Origin: Rhynchosporium graminicola
Lineage: Eukaryota > Ascomycota > Leotiomycetes > Helotiales > Ploettnerulaceae
Reading direction: 5' to 3'
NCBI GenBank assembly: GCA_900074885.1
Contig: FJUW01000001.1
Coordinates: 682,001 to 746,000, forward strand
DNA: 64,000 nucleotides
Positions 11,703-23,647 of the stretch are shown here, piece after piece. Positions within the stretch are counted from its first letter, which is position 1. Each line of letters opens with the position of its first letter. The translations under genes were made by a program, and so were the position numbers. The notes beneath the pieces are model-generated. The model worked only from the letters and a program-made list of their open reading frames with translations, was not told the origin of the DNA and did no database searches.

Positions 11703-12788
11703 CCATTCCATCCCATTCGATATTGCACCCTGCCGCAGATCACAAGTAGGCCTTTTCAACTTTACCTCCGTATACTTATACCTATCAATACTAGAATTTG
11801 TGTTGTAAATACCGTCTGCCTACTTATACTGTCCCGGTAGCAATTAAGTCCCGTGTTCCGTAAATGTTGTAAGGTTGCATCTTCACACTATCTATCGGTT
11901 CGTTTTACAGGTATTCTGTGATCTTTCGGCTTTCTGATACTTGAAGATCATCTCACAACACCCATACTCTTTGGGTCCAGGTCCAAGATTCAGGTACCAG
12001 CGACCGCGACTTGTTAGTTCTGAGCCAAGATGTTGCACCGCATCATAGGCAAACAGTGTAGCGCAACACCTTCATCACACGACCGATCTACTCACAACTA
12101 CCTGGTTGGTAGGTAACAAAGTGCTCCTATCATGCATCATCGAGATTGGAGAAACTGCAATAAGGACCCTCGGTACCGGCTCCTATGTGCTCGCACAGAA
12201 CCCTCGATTTCTTAGTGTTTGATGCTTTGCGTTTGCCGTATGTCACAAGCTTGCTCAGGCTCGTCTAATCTCACCGATCTGAGTCAAGTCAACTCTATTT
12301 CGTTGCTGACGAATGACCAAGTATAATATAACCCTTCCAGTGGCTCGGAAATCCGCCAGCGTAGGGACTTTCATATTTAGAAGTCGAAGTCGTTCTTTTT
12401 TCGACCCGAAGTTACCACTCATCACGTAAACAGCATCCATCTGCAGGCTGCTCCTTCCTGCTGACCCGAACCGTGCTATACCTATACCTAAGGTACTAAT
12501 CGCCGCGGCCTTGCGCCTTTTCATCGCCCGGTAAGCCACATCTCTCACCAGTCCGCATCTTCTTCATATGCATCTCAGCACTACCAAAAACACGCGTTGT
12601 GGCATTTTTAATATGTTTCCAGGTATACAAGCAGGACAGTTGCGCTCGCTGCTTTGACCTGGCCTGACTGCACCGTACTCACCAAAAGACTTGCTCAGCT
12701 CTCGTCCAATCAGCAGACCTACATCTTAAACCAGGCCGCATGTTACTGTTCTTCATCCATAGCAAGACGATCGTCGGAGACTTTCAAA

Positions 12789-15383
12789 ATGTCTCGAGAT
12801 TTGCCAAATCTCGATGAGACACCTCAACTTGTTGGCCAGCTAGGCGCAGACTGTATTGCAAGTCTTTCAGACCCAAATTTCTCACACGAAACGCGTGCTC
12901 CGCCAAGGTCTTTGAATGCTGCTTTAGAGGCCACAAATTCTAGGCGAGACAGCTCTGGCTACACAACATCAGACAACTCTGAGGAAGACTACGACCTTCT
13001 GATACATGAACCTTCCGCCGTTATAGTCGGAAGCAACCGTGGTGGTGGATTTGAGAAGGATGAAGTAGAGAAATCGGGGCTCGGAACCAACGGCAACAGA
13101 ACCTACGAGGAGATCAAAAGTAATGTCAAGCCACGTCCAACACCAATGAGGTTTAAGAATATTCCCATCACACTTAACAAGTTGAATGAGGAGGGCCGTT
13201 ACACTTTGACTGCGGATGATGAAGCACTACGAGAGATTTTGAGGGTTGGGATCGAGCGAGTAAGTCCGGTTTGGCCCTTGCAACTAATCTGGTGTCCGAT
13301 TTCATAGACGCCGTAAGCTCATGGTCAATAGGAGAAGAATCCCGAGAAAAAGAGGAGGAAAAAGTTTCGGGATTTGGTATTTACTCGCCAATTCACTGCT
13401 TTTGATCGCCAAAACACAGCCAGCGCAGATTCGACTTTCCATGGATTCTTTACCCTTCTTTGGCTTGGAACTACCATTTGTGAGTCTTCCCTCTCGTGAT
13501 TCATCATTATTGGATCTTTGAAATCGCTACGTTGTTTGTCCTACGACCATCGACGAAGAATCCGTGCTTTCTGTTGAGATTTTTTTTAGTCTTTGTTTCT
13601 ACAATAATGCTGACCCTAACTACAGATTGTACAAGATTGGCTGTCGAGAATTGGAATAAGCATGGCAATTTCTTGGGAACTAATGAAATTGCCGGACTTA
13701 TGTTTCATCGAGATGTGATGGTTCTCGGAATTTCAGATGGAGTGCTATGCGGATCCACAGGCTTCGGTTTACTCCTCCAGAAGCTGATCCAATTGGGAGT
13801 AGTTGATTGGAATAGAGAAGGATGGATTATTCAAAGTGTAGGTGAAATTGCATATTGTGGTTACCGAACTAACGACTGTGCTTCTCTACCAGGTCTGGGA
13901 AGTATTCTACCTCATGTCAGTCCTTGGCTGGACCTTGTTCAGAGAATGGCCGTGGACACACACAGTATTCTTTGTGTTGCATGGTCTTGTTATGCTCATG
14001 AAGCAGCATTCCTACGCATTCTGTTAGTAGAAGAAAAGCGCCAGGAGAGAAATCGAAAGTGGTCGTTAACAGTCCCGCAGACAACGGCCACCTTTCGGAA
14101 TATTACAAAACTCGGCAAACACTGCAGCGCAAGCTGAAGCAACTGGAAAGTGTCGAGCCTCTGCAAACACCTTCTGCTACCACTCCAAAAGTCTCATCAT
14201 TGTCCACCTCCTACCTTAATAACCCACCTTTGGCGTCTGATTTGAACCAGCGAAGGCATTGCAGGAGAGGTTCAATAAATGGAGAATCAAATCTCAAGGA
14301 GGTTGCTGCTGCTATTGAGTCCGGAGAACGTCTGGATCTCGATCAAGTCGAGACATTTGCTCGAATCATTAAGTGGGAGATTGATGCACTATCAGAAGAT
14401 CTCAAAGGAAAGTCCTCAAGCGGCAGCAACTCCTATCCTAAAAACCTGACCATAGCCAATCATTATGAGTATATTGTGCTTCCGACTTTGGTCTACGAAC
14501 TTGAGTATCCTCGATCAGAGAAGATCGATTGGTACTATGTTGCAGAGAAAGTCATCGCTGTCTTCGGAGTGCTGGTTAGTACTCCAAAAATTCGGCCTCA
14601 TAACGTAGTCTCGAAGTTATTGACATTCATCGCAGATTATCATGAACCTTGTCAGCCAATCGTACATCTACCCCGTTGTGGTCCGCACAATTGAGATGAA
14701 GGATACCGGCATGACCTTGCCGGAACGATTAAGAGAGTTCCCCTGGATCCTCAGTGATCTCATGTTCCCATTCATGACAGAGTACATGCTTGTAAGTTGA
14801 ATACAGACCCTCGTAGTCGTGGCGTTGGCTATATTCTGACTTTGTAGACGTGGTTTGTCATCTGGGAGCTGATTCTCAACGTCCTCGCGGAAGTTACGTA
14901 CTTTGCCGATCGTGGCTTTTACGCGGACTGGTGGAATAGCGTTTCCTGGGATCAGTTTGCTCGAGACTGGAACAGACCGGTAAACATGCATAAAATTCTT
15001 CAACCACATGGTGACTGACAACTAGATAGGTCCACAACTTCCTTCTTCGCCACGTCTATCATTCCTCCATCTCGTCGATGCAAGTCAACAAAAAGACTGC
15101 TACTTTGATTACTTTCTTCCTCAGTGCTTGCGTCCGTAGGTGGACCCCATTCTGAAGTTCGCAAGGCCTTTGCTAACATCATATAACAGATGAGTTAGTG
15201 ATGTGGTGTTTATTCAAGAAACTTCGAGGCTACCTCCTCTGCTTGCAGATGATGCAGCTTCCTCTGGTAGCTCTAAGCCGCACACCCTGGCTGAAAGGCA
15301 GAGCGACGATAGGGAATCTAATCTTCTGGGTTGGGATATTCACTGGACCGAGCCTGCTTTGCTCGCTTTATTTGATTATTTGA
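12789..15383 (+). CDS. ARE2: Sterol O-acyltransferase (ARE1/ARE2, MBOAT family)
   Basis: Nine exons: 12789-13259, 13332-13479, 13626-13837, 13893-14022, 14081-14574, 14636-14791, 14848-14979, 15030-15135 and 15190-15383; 680 residues. The enzyme esterifies ergosterol (or diacylglycerol) with acyl-CoA in the ER for lipid-droplet storage. A hydrophilic N-terminus of about 160 residues is followed by membrane helices. MBOAT hallmarks are FYADWWNSVSWDQFARDWNRPV and the helix A-C-V-H-E-L-V-M-W with the presumed catalytic His, split by the last intron. HSYAFYNGHLSEYYKTR spans exons 4 and 5 and fixes that junction, with donor GTTAGT. ARE1 and ARE2 cannot be told apart here; the symbol is approximate. 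The first in-frame ATG is 12789. Confidence 0.92.
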
Positions 15384-16397
15384 TCATGCTTCTGAGGATG
15401 TGCTGCGTACATTGCCTGGAATTTTTGCTTAAGAATCGGTGTTTATATACCCCTGCTACTCAACTCTATCTTCAATCGCTGGTGCTGTGGGACGGTAAAT
15501 ATTTAGTGCACTGAGACGAGAGTCTAAAGTCATCGTGTGAGTCTGTGAGACCAGTGACGCCGACTGCGATATGTCTTTCTTGGTGGTGAGTATTTTCATG
15601 TGGCTAATAGTGTTGTTACTTATACGTCGTCGAACGGCCGCTTAATATGTAGAGAGTCAAGAGCCTACGCCAAAAACTCCGTCATAAAATCCACCAGAAA
15701 ACGAGTCTCAGATGAACTTTATTGAATGGATACAACGTCATGTCAGAATCTTATAATCGTGCATGTACATGAAGTGGAGTGGAGTTCCGATATACAATTG
15801 TTGCAAGTTGCGGATTCTAGGTATGGCCCAGCTAGTTGTTAATTACCCATCAAACAGATACATGGATGAGTAGCTAGTTGTCATTTTAATACACAGTAGT
15901 TCAATACTACCTCAACTAGGTAGCCAGGTATTGACAATTTTGGCTCCTTATACACCTACCTTTCTGGGAATGTCCCCAGTAAAGCAGCAAGCCACCCGCC
16001 ATCCCTGCAGCCCTGTGGCTGGCAGCGTCATGGGTCATTTGGGGATCTGGACATCCACATGAGCTGCAAGTTGTAACCACAAGCAATAACCTGACAATCG
16101 CATTACCCAGGTCATCCCACCAGTTGCGTTTCAATTTACATGCCAGGCAAGTTCGGAATTGGCTTGGTAGCTGTAACGGAGATGCGAAACAATCTATAGT
16201 GATCTTCCGGTGCTCTTTCCTTACCGTCCCTCACAAACGAAACCGTGAAGTTGGCTAGACTTCTCAAGTACCTTCTTACACAACAAGCTAAGAACGTCAA
16301 GAGTATCCCTGAGAGTGTCCTCAAAGCTGTTTCAGCTATCGACTGGACCAGTAAGACCCCGGGCGTGGCCGGTCGGCTTGACCGTCGAATCAGCGAA
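15384..16397. other. Intergenic, no gene seen
   Basis: It has a TAGCTAGTTGT direct repeat (about 15829 and 15872) and TACCT-like tracts near 15910. The right end is the leader of the DDHD gene. Its reading frame is open back to a GTG at 16245, without an ATG. Confidence 0.5.
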
Positions 16398-19300
16398 ATG
16401 GAGTCCACGCCTGAAAGCAAGTCCGAGAAGCCTGAGAAGAGCTACCTGTCTACAGCTGTTGATTCAATCTCACCCTGGGGTGGTTCTCGCTCTTCGACCC
16501 CGAAACCTACATCTGCGACTGTACCCGGAGAAGGTTCCGGTCTGAAGCATCAGCAGGGAGGGGACCATACTATACAGAACTGGCATGGCTTTAGCTCGAA
16601 GAGATACCCTCCGGATTGCCCTCCGATGAACGCTAGATGGTTTTATGCTGTAGATGTATGTCTTGACCCATGATTTGCCCCTTTTTGTCCTTTTTTAAGG
16701 AAGAAGCTAATTGTAGGGACGTAGGTACCCAAGAGGAAACCCAAGTTACTGAAGAACACGAATACCGAGGAAGTTGCAAAGCCTGCGGGTGTGCCCAAGA
16801 AATTCGTGACTTTCTCCGTCCTCGACAGTCGATCAATAGAAACCGCATACCAGAAGCTCGCGGATGAATATGATGATCCTAGCAAAGAGGTACGGCAGAA
16901 AGGAGAGGAGAATGGCAGTGAGGGCCAGTCTTCGTCGAAGTCTGGGAAGCCAAATACAAGTATAGATGAGGCTGGTTTAGACGCGAATGCTGGTGGTAAA
17001 GTCCGGGTGCCGGTTCAAGAAGACTTTTTGTTCGATGTAGATATTGAGCAACGAGAGCTTAGTCCTCTATACTGGCTTGGTCCGATTTACGAAGTCCGAC
17101 GTGGGTCATGGTTTTATCAAGAGGGTTCGACTTTGCGGCCTTGTGAGGAGAACCTTGCATTTCAATTGGAAGAGGGATATCTGAAAGTGATGCCGTTTCG
17201 GTATCCGAAGGTAAGCTCATTTCACTTGCAATTGGAATCTACCTCTCCTGGATCAGAGCAAAGCATGAATGGTTTCCCTTGCAGCACTCTAAGGTATTTT
17301 CCTCTGCTGACTGTATAAGCAAGGCTCCGGAGAAAATAGTCAAGGCAAGCGATGAGCAAAAGTCCTCCTTGGCACTTTCCGGTGCGTTCAGTCGGAGTGG
17401 TGCTGCTTCTGGTGAACTCACCCCTGAAGCTTCGCGTGAGAACCTACGAGCTGCCAACAAGCAGGCTTCTGATGACGCCGCCAATAGAGGGAAAGAAGTT
17501 CCACCTACAAATGCTCATCAGCCACAAAGCTACCGTTTATTCGGGACATACATGAATTCTATTGTCACCTATCAAGATTCCACAGTGGCGTGGCTATCGG
17601 TAGATTCCATCATGTCGAGAGTTAGTAGCAGTGTCTACGAGCGATTTGCGGGAGGAGCCTATCTGGGCGGAGTTAAACTTGTCAGAGGATACTCAGAAGG
17701 TAAAAAAGAGGACAGAATTCCAACAACTCCCACGACTGCAGCTTTTAAAGGATCAGGTGTACCATCAGAGTTGCAACTCGATACCAAACAGCAGAGACTA
17801 CTGAAGAGACGTTCAGCCCCTCCTAGTACTGCTCAGCACGAGGCCGAAGCACTCGGAGACTCGGCAATCGCTGCTCTCGCTGGAGAGATCAACACGGATT
17901 TGGAGGCGGAGGCTGTGCGGAAGCGAGACGAGAAAGAGATACAGAACGACTACAACAATCGAGATGGCGAGAATCAAGCAAGGCAGATTGATCATCTGAT
18001 ACTCGTCACGCATGGTATTGGTCAAAGACTGGGCATGAGAACCGAGTCCGTCAACTTCATTCATGACGTGAACGTTCTCAGAAAGACCTTGAAAAGTGTC
18101 TACGGAAGTAGTGCTGATCTTCAAGCTCTAAATTCCGAAATTGATAAACTCCCCAAGAATTGTAGGATCCAAGTTCTTCCTGTTTGTTGGCGCCATCTTT
18201 TGGATTTTCCACGAAAGGGAGTCAGGCAGAATCGTAAAGAGCATGATCTTGGTGATGCGTGTGGAGATGATGAGGAGTATCCGAGCTTGGAAGATATTAC
18301 AGTGGAGGGAGTACCTTTTGTTCGCTCACTCATTACGGACTTGGCTCTCGACATCTTGCTCTATCAAAGTGCATATCGTGAGCACATTACGCAGCTCGTG
18401 ACAGCGGAGTCAAATCGTGTGTATGACCTCTTCCTCGAGCGAAATCCTACTTTCATCGGTAAAGTAAGCTTCATAGGTCACTCGCTCGGCTCGGCTATCT
18501 TCTTTGACATCTTATGTTGTCAAAAAGAAACTACTCCGAACACAAATAACCGCCCGAAGCCTCGACTTTCAGCCGGTGGTAGAGCCCAGGGAAAGGAACT
18601 CGACCTTAAGTTTTCTATCGAGGACTTCTACTGTCTTGGATCTCCCATTGGTCTTTTCCAAATGCTCAAGGGTAGGAGTATCCTCGGTCGTCATCAGAGA
18701 GCCGATGCTGTACCTGCGGGGTCCCAAAGTATGCCCTCCTGAATCAGAACTCTTGAATACTACTGTTTACTAATACCTTGTAGTTGATCCAGAGAATATG
18801 CAAGAGCCATTCCATGGGTTTGCTTCTGGTGAGAACATATCCTCCGTTACGGGTCTGCCTTTGATAGTTTCATCGCCGAAAGTAGGGCAGCTTTACAACA
18901 TCTTTGTGAGTGAAAACCATTCCCATACGACAGTAACAAAGTATTCTAATAACACTTGGATTTTAGCATCCCAGTGACCCAATCGCATATAGACTCGAGC
19001 CACTCATTGCACCCGCCATGTCCTCACTCAAACCGCAATTACTACCCTACACGAAGAAAACAATCTCCGCGAGCGTTAGTGGAATCGGCGCCAAAGTCGG
19101 CCAAAGTGTAAGCGGACTCTGGTCAAGTCTAAGCTCCGGCATAGCAAGCAGTATCCTCAACCGAAGTCTCGGACTCACAAGCGACGACGTAGCGCGCATG
19201 GAAGCTCCCTCTCCCCAACGCAGTGCATCCAACTCTCTGGGCGCCGGCACGAACATCTCAGGCGGTGGTGTAATATCCCATGACACTTCAGCAGTACCCA

Positions 19301-19783
19301 GTCTTCAACGAGAGAGCACGAATGAGAAGAAGAAGGCTCTTGCTCAGGAGACGGCAGCTGCTGATAGAGAAGGTACTGGTGCTACTGCTCCAACGTTGAT
19401 TGATGATGAAATCGAGACGCTATATGCGGGGTTTCAGAAGAGGAGGGAAAGTACTAGCGCTAAGGACGATGCTGAGGAGGAGGAGGAAGATTTCACTGAG
19501 GCGGAATCGAGAGGGAAGAAGCTGAGGAGGGAAGAGGCAAAAGTTCGAGCTCTGAATTCGAATGGGAGGGTTGATTACAGTATCCAAGAGAGTGTACTCG
19601 ATTTCAATCCAATGAAGTATGTTTCCCCTCGCGGACTCTGTATGCTGCCTGCTAATTTGAATCAGTACGATCGCGAGTCATCTCTCATACTGGGCTGACG
19701 AAGATGTCAGTCATTTCATGATGAGCCAGTTGCTGTCGAGACATCGCAACGCGGTTCGCACAGGAAGGGAAAGAAGCAAATAG
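16398..19783 (+). CDS. DDHD-domain phospholipase (PA-PLA1-like)
   Basis: Six exons: 16398-16655, 16725-17210, 17285-18728, 18784-18905, 18967-19616 and 19666-19783; 1,025 residues. The family (mammalian DDHD1/2, yeast YOR022C) hydrolyses phosphatidic acid and other phospholipids and is linked to mitochondria and ER-Golgi membranes. The lipase box F-I-G-H-S-L-G-S sits near residue 648. The C-terminal DDHD domain shows DFYCLGSPIGLFQMLKGR, HPSDPIAYRLEPLI and, after the last splice, I-A-S-H-L-S-Y-W-A-D-E-D-V. An acidic region with E/D runs precedes the end. I start at 16398 because M-E-S-T-P-E leads directly into the conserved-looking K-S-Y-L-S-T-A-V-D-S-I; the open frame upstream has no ATG. The gene converges on the RRM/RS factor. 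Confidence 0.9.
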
Positions 19784-20360
19784 AGTCTTGGATAGAATAG
19801 ATGTGCTCTTGGTCTTCAAGAGCAAGCCTGCTTGATGGTTAGACAGTAATCATGGATTCTTGGAGTACTACAACCCGAATAGCTTGGCTAGATTCCAGGC
19901 AATACTCAAATGAATTGGATCCAATAACTGGACATCTCCCTGCCACCCCTATCCGATCACTCAAATAATAACAGACACGTCTCCTGCATACTAGAATAAG
20001 AGTCATGACTCCTGCCACCGGAAAATCTAACACCCGTCTTCAATTTTGGGATATGCTATCTACCAACTATCACTGAAACCACCGATTCGAAATCTCGTCT
20101 CCCAGAATGCTGCTGAAATAGGTGCTCGATCGATCAGGACCGACTCGGGTGCGAACGCGGGGCAACAAATCTAGAAACTCAACAGTGAAGTAATAATATG
20201 CCAGCAACGAGAGAAAGAATTCAACCCAAGGGCATCGCGGAACTTTTAGTAATCCGCCGGAAATGTAAGCCTCGAGGAGTATGGGCCGATCTATTACTCA
20301 GCTGTATCCAGCTCATCGTGAGTTTGTGGGGGAGATTCCAAGGTAACTTCGGTAGGGATA
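19784..20360. other. Intergenic between convergent genes
   Basis: It should hold the 3' ends of the DDHD gene (+) and the RRM/RS gene (-). No ORF or RNA gene is recognised. Confidence 0.5.
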
Positions 20361-21574
20361 TCAGCGAGTTTGGTTTTCGAACCGCATCGGAAGTGTGAAA
20401 TCACCTTTCCTATCATCTACATTGGTGCCATTTTCATGAACATCCTCCTGTTCACGCTCTTCCTTCACTTCGCGATCCCTGTTCTTGTCAATAGCTATCC
20501 GAAAATATCGAAGGGATCCGCTAACCTATCTTCTGGGCTGCGTGAGCGGTCACCACGGTCACGTCGCTCGTAATCTCGGTCTCGGCGCTCGTCTTTGCGA
20601 GGAGAGTAATCGCCACGGCCGCTACGGCGAGGAGATGGAGAACGACCACCGCGACGAGGAGAGCTGCGACGAGCTGCTGGAGCACGCTCTCGTTCACGAC
20701 CAGTATCGAATCTCCAATTGGCAGACGGAGGAGTACGAGCCCACTAGAATCTGTTAGTCTAGAACTTGGAAATCAAATGTAAAATGACTCACCTCGATCT
20801 TCAATAGATCATCGCGCGCAAGACGCTTGTTATGCATCTCATGGTATGCGTCATCTGCATCGCGACGGCTTTCGTATTCAACAAATGCGAACCTGCTTCA
20901 GGTGTCAACCATATTAGAAGATACTTAATGGTAGACTTGGCAGAACTAACAGGCGACTCTGAGCTGTTCGTGGTGCCGGAATGTCACAACGGACAAGACG
21001 GCCATATCTAGAGGAGTTTATATCAGTTTCGTCCTTATGTAGGGCAAGGAAGGATGAAGTAGCAAAGCAAAACACATGATCGCAAGAAGCTCGTCCGCCG
21101 GAATCGATATCGGCATATGTTACCATATGAAGACAATGGCCAGGTCATTGCGCGAAGGCTCGATCGAATGAGGAAGAGGGAGGTATAGAGCGCAGGCAGG
21201 AGACGGGGGTGACAGCGAAGTCTCGATGTGGAAGGACGAGGATTTATATGGGGGAGGTAGGTAGGCAGGTAGGTGGATAGATCATCGCACTCGAAGGTGA
21301 TCACCGAAATCGAAATATCGATTGTTGGCTGACATACCGTTCGAATTCGTAGGCAAGGTCGCGAGCTCGAGTGCCGGGTCCGAAACCCTGTAGCAGATCA
21401 GCTTAGCTTGTGTAACTTGTAGGTTGGGGATACCATGGGAGGATGCATCTGAAGAAGAGGAGAACAGAGTAGATGTGTAGGGTAGGGCAGAGAATTGACT
21501 GGGAGGAGCTTCATGAAAGAGCTAGAGCTTGAGCTTACAGTAACGTAGAGAGTGGTACTACCGCCGCGAGACAT
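20361..21574 (-). CDS. RRM/RS-domain splicing factor (Srp1-like SR protein)
   Basis: Six exons on the minus strand: 21539-21574, 21338-21387, 20951-21007, 20793-20892, 20526-20743 and 20361-20478; 192 residues. One RRM (about residues 7-82) starts M-S-R-G-G-S-T-T-L-Y-V-T-G-F (RNP2) and carries R-L-F-A-F-V-E-Y (RNP1). An Arg/Ser-rich tail follows with SPRRGGRSPSPRRSGRG and many R-D, R-S and S-P pairs. Such proteins bind pre-mRNA and recruit the spliceosome in the nucleus. The last intron (47 nt, donor GTTAGC, acceptor AACAG) is needed to reach D-R-D-R-E-V-K-E-E-R-E-Q; without it the frame stops soon. Intron 2 is 330 nt and intron 1 is 151 nt, both long for this locus, as is common in autoregulated SR genes. 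The exact yeast ortholog is uncertain. Confidence 0.88.
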
Positions 21575-22426
21575 CTTGAAGATCGTTTGATGCTATTCCA
21601 AACGTGATTTGTATTGTCTGGAAGGTGAGTTAAGACACGCGCGAAGTGCTTGCTGGGTACTGTATCTACAGTCTTGAGATGTCGATGTTGACGTGGAGGT
21701 TGGAGATGCGACGGGATGGAATCGATGTCACAATGGGCGAGGAGCTGTAAATTCAAGTGAGATGCGCCAAGGCTAGCGTTAGCGCGGAAACTAAGCTTCC
21801 CTTCCCTTGTCGACAGCATCCGCAATAGCATACCGGGATAGACAACTGCACTCTTAATTGGGCATATATAAAGTGTTTCATACAGCCCTCAAACACGAGA
21901 GCATCAGGAATCCGCAGTCCTTCCAAGCGACCATATTCGAGCATGCAAAGTCTTTGCTATAAATGTTTGTGTACAGTGATCACCGGCCTCAATTCGTAGT
22001 AAACCGCAAGTCAATGATCAAATCCGAGAAAAAAAGTTTTACAAATGGCTTCATCTGATCTGGAATGTAAACAAAGTATTCCGAGTAGGTTTTGCCACCC
22101 TGACAAACTGCGTTCTCACCGTATGATTAATATACATGGATGGGACACGGCTAGATTAATGATAAATGCAATATTCGCCTCTGAAACCATCAGTCCATAT
22201 CTTCTATGGCTAGCTTCGGTAGCTCCTGCGCCTCTTGACATCTTTTTGGTAATCTTCAATACAGTCACATGTAACATCTACTTCTTTCTACAATCCCAAT
22301 GCGCCCGCTCCCAATGCTATCCCAGGTGTATCCAGTGACAGAATCATATACAAAGCATTGTGCTTACTAGTTTGGCCACTCCTGCCCGAAGCTTAGCCGG
22401 CAATCCGCAGAATTGGCAAGGCTTCT
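21575..22426. other. Intergenic
   Basis: It carries the promoter of the RRM/RS gene (high end to the right) and the 3' end of the carrier gene. I see nothing else. Confidence 0.5.
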
Positions 22427-23647
22427 CTAAAGATCGGCTGCTGGGGATTTGAGTCCCAGGAAGAAGTCTCTGGTCATCTCAAACGTGAGCCAACTACTGG
22501 CCATGCTTGGAGCCACTTTGAGAAGGTTGGGTACAATGCCCTTGTACATTCCTTTGATTCCTTCTTGCGCAATAATAACTCTCACTGCATCAAAGATGGA
22601 CTTGTACTGGTACCCCATTCCAGACATCGTGTTGATTTGAAATCGGCGGCGAAGAACGTCACTAATGTTCGCGTGAGGTCTTTGTTTGAGGATAGTCTGA
22701 GCTTGAACTTACAACGGATATGTGCAAGTCTGCGCAACTGCCCCTGATATAGCCCCTGCAGCAAGTTTCCGTACCGCACTTGGGTTCTTGTCGCCCTCGG
22801 GAGTCAAGGCAGTCCTGACTGATTCATAAGTCATGAAATTCAACCCAACCTGAGAAATTGGTTAGTTTGACACACAACATTACTCGAATAACTTACATAA
22901 GGTGCGACACCCGCCACTGTTGGTATTATTCCCCTGTAAAGAGCGCGAATACCGCCCTCTGTTTTGTACATGATCTTTAAAGTCGCCCACATTCCTGGAA
23001 GTCGGTCTCTTTGAGTTTGACTCAGAGCTGCAAAAGAAGCAGACTGGATGGACAGGCGCGTCCGGACGATGTCCAAAGGATATGTACAGAATACAGATGT
23101 AATCCCCGCTGTAGCGCCGCAAAGTAATCGTCTCAACGAGTCCAGTTCGACACCAGGCGAAGACGCAAAGAACTGATGTGAGATTAGCAATCTTTTTTTT
23201 TTCAGGAGCTTGTGGCAGCACGAGTGGGTAATGGATGCCAGCCTTTATTAGAGTGCTCACCTTACTGTAGAAGTTATAGCTACCGAACTGTACTGCAGAA
23301 TACGGCACTATCCGAATACAATTTGTACCATTTCCTCTCATAAACCCTCTCCATCCCTCGTCTCTCCACATCTTCGAGAGACCTTTCCCGACTGACAGCT
23401 TGTATTCCTCCCTGCCAACACTTTGTATCTGAAAGAGAATCTTGAGTCGTTCTAGCGGAGATACAACAGTCCGTGAAACCGCGCCTGCAAGTCCTCCGGC
23501 GCAGAAAGATGCAACCACGGGTTGGGCGATGAATTCACGCAAATGAAGTACCTTTGGGCCATATTTAGGCTTGAGGGACTCTTTCCCAGACTGATGCACG
23601 ATTAGCGATAGTCTGCCATTGGAACTCCAGCTACCTACAGCAGCCAT
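22427..23647 (-). CDS. Mitochondrial carrier, YPR011C-like (APS/PAPS transporter)
   Basis: Five exons on the minus strand: 23639-23647, 23261-23590, 22897-23172, 22713-22849 and 22427-22661; 328 residues, normal for SLC25 carriers. Three repeats each carry the P-x-[DE]-x-x-[KR] signature: SPLERLKI, YPLDIVRTR and YPFDVLRRR, the last rebuilt across an intron. The segments GGLAGAVSRTVVSPLERLKI and NCIRIVPYSAVQF match the yeast YPR011C family, reported to exchange adenosine 5'-phosphosulfate and PAPS across the inner membrane; related adenine-nucleotide carriers remain possible. The first coding exon is only three codons, and the 48-nt intron after it has no stop in frame. Confidence 0.9.

Larger units (their letters stand above)
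10964..12788. other. Long intergenic region
   Basis: It holds a 66-codon minus-strand ORF (listed separately), an (ATCCTC)n tract at about 11660-11702, and AT-rich sequence before the acyltransferase gene. The frame of that gene is open back to 12654 only from a TTG codon. No other coding sequence is supported. Confidence 0.5.

Noticed and set aside
13496..14137. 213-codon ORF as a separate gene
   Set aside because: Its middle part is exon 3 of the sterol acyltransferase; the ends run into introns.
16245..16397. N-terminal extension of the DDHD protein
   Set aside because: The frame is open but starts at GTG; the first ATG is 16398 and fits the family start.
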